Shown here: piece after piece, positions 62,012 to 64,000 of the stretch | Position numbering within the stretch: the stretch's first letter is position 1 | Layout of the letters: every line of letters begins with the position of its first letter | Source: Delphinus delphis | Taxonomy: Eukaryota; Chordata; Mammalia; Artiodactyla; Delphinidae | Direction: 5' to 3' | Length of the DNA stretch: 64,000 nt | Assembly: GCF_949987515.2 (NCBI RefSeq) | Contig: NC_082696.1 | Span: 59,308,447 to 59,372,446 of the forward strand | Made by a program: the position numbers and the translations under genes | The notes under the pieces: generated by a model | The model's input: the letters and a program-made list of their open reading frames with translations, nothing else | Databases searched by the model: none | What the model was told of the DNA's origin: nothing

Positions 62012-62228
62012 GGGCTTCCTTGGTGGCGCAGTGGTTGAGAGTCCGCCTGCCGATGCAGGGGACGCGGGTTCGTGCCCCAGTACAGGAGAATCCCACATGC
62101 CGCGGAGCGGCTGGGCGCGTGAGCCACGGCCGCTGAGTCTGTGCGTCCGGAGCCTGTGCTCCGCAACGGAAGAGGCCACAACAGTGAGAGGCTCACGTAC
62201 CGCAAAAAACAAACAAACAAAAAAAAAC
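62012..62228 (+). mobile_element. Compact CHR-type SINE (cetacean-like subfamily)
   Basis: Starts gggcttccttggtggcgcag, B box ggttcgtgcc, CACATGCCGCGGAGCGGC, GTCCGGAGCCTGTGCTCCGC, the end GTGAGAGGCTCACGTACCGC and an A/CAAA tail. A perfect 11 bp target duplication aacttcatttt flanks it (62001-62011 and 62229-62239). Open frames at 61994-62252 on both strands run through it. Confidence 0.96.
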
Positions 62229-62257
62229 AACTTCATTTTATTCTATTTTTGAATATA

Positions 62258-62325
62258 TGCATATATATATATAGATAGATTGATCTAGATATATATACAT
62301 ATATCTACAGAGAAAGAGAGAGATT
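62258..62325. repeat. AT-rich microsatellite cluster
   Basis: Short ATATAT runs mixed with GATA/TAGA units and a GAGA run (atatatatatagatagattg and onward). Imperfect, not a clean array. Confidence 0.85.
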
Positions 62326-62344
62326 TTTTTCATACTAAAGATAT

Positions 62345-62840
62345 CCAACCTAGCATGTCTTCCAGCCAGGTGTAAGCCTTCTCTGCTTCTTACCTGACTT
62401 GTTGCAATAGTCTCTTATTGGTTTTCAGTCTCAAGTCTCAGCTCTAATGGAACCAGGCAAGATGGTATTGATTGGCCATCTGGTACATTTTGACCGCAGT
62501 TCTTTGCTCTTACCATTTTCTCCACCTAACGTATCCTTCCACTCCAGTGACACCTGTCCCATCTTACCCCATCCTTTTGGACTCAGTTCAGATGACTCTT
62601 TCTTAATCCTCTAACTGAAGTGATCTTTTCCTTCTCTAAATATCCATGACAGGGATGCCCATACCTCTTTTATGGCAGGCTTCACAGTTAGCATAGTTAT
62701 TTAATTTTTAGGTATTTGCCCAAGTATTCAATTGCAAGATTCTCAGGGAGAGAGTCCATGTTTACATACTCCTGTACACTGGGCATAGCCAGCACAGCAC
62801 CTTACACATAGTAGGTACTCAACATACGTCAGTTTAACTA
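62345..62840 (+). repeat. L2 LINE, second part
   Basis: TTGTTGCAATAGTCTCTTATTGG, GACTCAGTTCAGATGACTC, CAGGGAGAGAGTCCATGTTTAC, CAGCACAGCACCTTACACATAG, TAGGTACTCAACATACGTC: a well-ordered L2 3' region up to its end. It is probably the continuation of the L2 at 61620. Confidence 0.75.
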
Positions 62841-64000
62841 AGTAATTAAAATTATGAATAGCAATTTCCTTAACTTCCTCCAAGTTGCATTGCAGTTTGT
62901 GTTTTCTTAAGGCTACTTATATTTTTAACTACAGTATATACTTGGTAAAGGATTTCACAACTCTCTAAATTAGCCCATGGTGATTACCCCTATTGTGCAA
63001 TTTACCACTATTTTATTAAGGCAAGATTAAAGATAATACTTCATTGGAAGAAGTAACAGTGGCATTAACTTCTATTTACTTTGACATAATAAACCTTTAA
63101 TAAAACATGGGCAAATTGCATTGAGGGGGGTAATTAATTATTCTAACATAAAATTTAAAGGGAACTTAATTTCTTATTCTGCATGTTTAGTGCTTTAAGA
63201 TTAGTGTCATTAATGTCCTTTTTCTCATTTATAGAGGATACATAAAAATGTTCAATGCTTTCTGATTTGTTTTCTCATTAAATAATTCTGAATTTATATT
63301 CAAGTTCATAAACATAAGAACACAACTTGAAGATGCAACAGTTTTTCAGAAGTAAATATCCTTACAGAATGTCAGGGCAGGGAGAGTTTTGTGGGAGAGA
63401 TTTTACCCCAAATCAAAAAAAAAAAAAAAAAAAAGTCATCCTTGTCTACATTTTGAGTGTTGAATCAAAGAAAATTCTTGTTTGTTTTATATCCTCTGGC
63501 TTTATTACATCAGACAAGCTTCAAAGGGGCAGAGCACAAAGAATTGAAAAATAACACAGCTGCATATTGCAATGGAGTGTTCTGCCTCTGCCTGTGTTTT
63601 GTTGTTCATGTAATACTTTTCAATAAATAAAGATGTCAATCAACTCTCTTTGCAGCGCATCACATTTCAGATTTAAACCACTTCAGACACATCAGTGCCC
63701 CAAGCTCATGCATTTAACAGATAAAAATTCAGCTTTTTGTCAAGGCAGAATGCAATATTGATTGTAGGTGGTATTTAGGCAGAGGAGTGGCAGAGCAATA
63801 TTATCTTCACAGTCACATATAGTCTACTATGGAGGCATAACATAAAGTGCATTACACTCTGTGTAAAAATGTTTTCCTAATGCTAAGCATTGATTAATAC
63901 CCATTTCCAAACACATTCCTGAGAAAGGATTCCACATGCAGCAAATTGTAAGGGTGGCAGAGGGGGGTTAGAAACACATGATAGCAATCATGAAAACTTT
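62841..64000. other. Unique sequence to window end
   Basis: No supported gene. A 19-base A run lies at about 63416-63434. The frame 63327-63554 has a lysine run from that A tract and is not a gene. Confidence 0.5.
63540..63780. promoter_or_regulatory. Candidate conserved non-coding sequence
   Basis: Repeat-free stretch with C/EBP-like and homeodomain/PBX-like words (GCATATTGCAATGG, GATGTCAATCAAC, AGAATGCAATATTGATTG) and little low complexity. Only an alignment could show conservation; this is a weak pointer. Confidence 0.2.

Overview
This is a mammalian nuclear window, AT-rich and dominated by interspersed repeats. The best lineage marker is a set of nine tRNA-derived SINE copies with the start GGG(A/C)TTCCCTGG(T/C)GG, a tRNA-like B box, the phrase GATCCCACATGCCGCGGAGC and an A/AATA tail. 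This is the CHR SINE type of Cetartiodactyla. Three copies are a compact ~200 bp form that I associate with whales and dolphins, so I read the source as a cetacean, probably a toothed whale. That is recognition from memory, not a search.

No protein-coding exon, tRNA gene, rRNA gene or CRISPR could be supported. The longer open frames are chance ORFs or frames across SINEs and L1 copies. The window looks intergenic or deeply intronic.

Layout: 1-6.5 kb holds a 5'-truncated L1 with an (AT)n expansion, a truncated SINE and an inverted full-length SINE, a TC microsatellite, a perfect 2 x 40 bp tandem duplication, a MIR and an L1 3' scrap. From 6.5 to 31 kb is mostly unique sequence with scattered SINE, MIR and L2 copies and an 865 bp MULE-type DNA transposon (11072-11936). 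It has long terminal inverted repeats, an exact 9 bp target duplication and a decayed transposase C-terminus. From 31.1 to 45.1 kb is an LTR-like repeat and then a nested stack of L1 elements, all on the minus strand: two old L1M copies hit by three younger L1s (one nearly full length, 38313-44207), one of them interrupted by a further L1 3' fragment and another by a SINE. From 45 to 64 kb is unique sequence with a diverged 2 x 170 bp tandem duplication, L2 and MIR remnants, two opposed old L1 fragments, two SINEs and an L1 3' scrap sitting in an L2.

The elements do not work together as a pathway. What the window records is insertion history: many elements keep target-site duplications, so the order of several insertions can be read directly. 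The most unusual object is the MULE element. Two non-repetitive stretches (about 8040-8480 and 63540-63780) are my weak candidates for conserved regulatory sequence.
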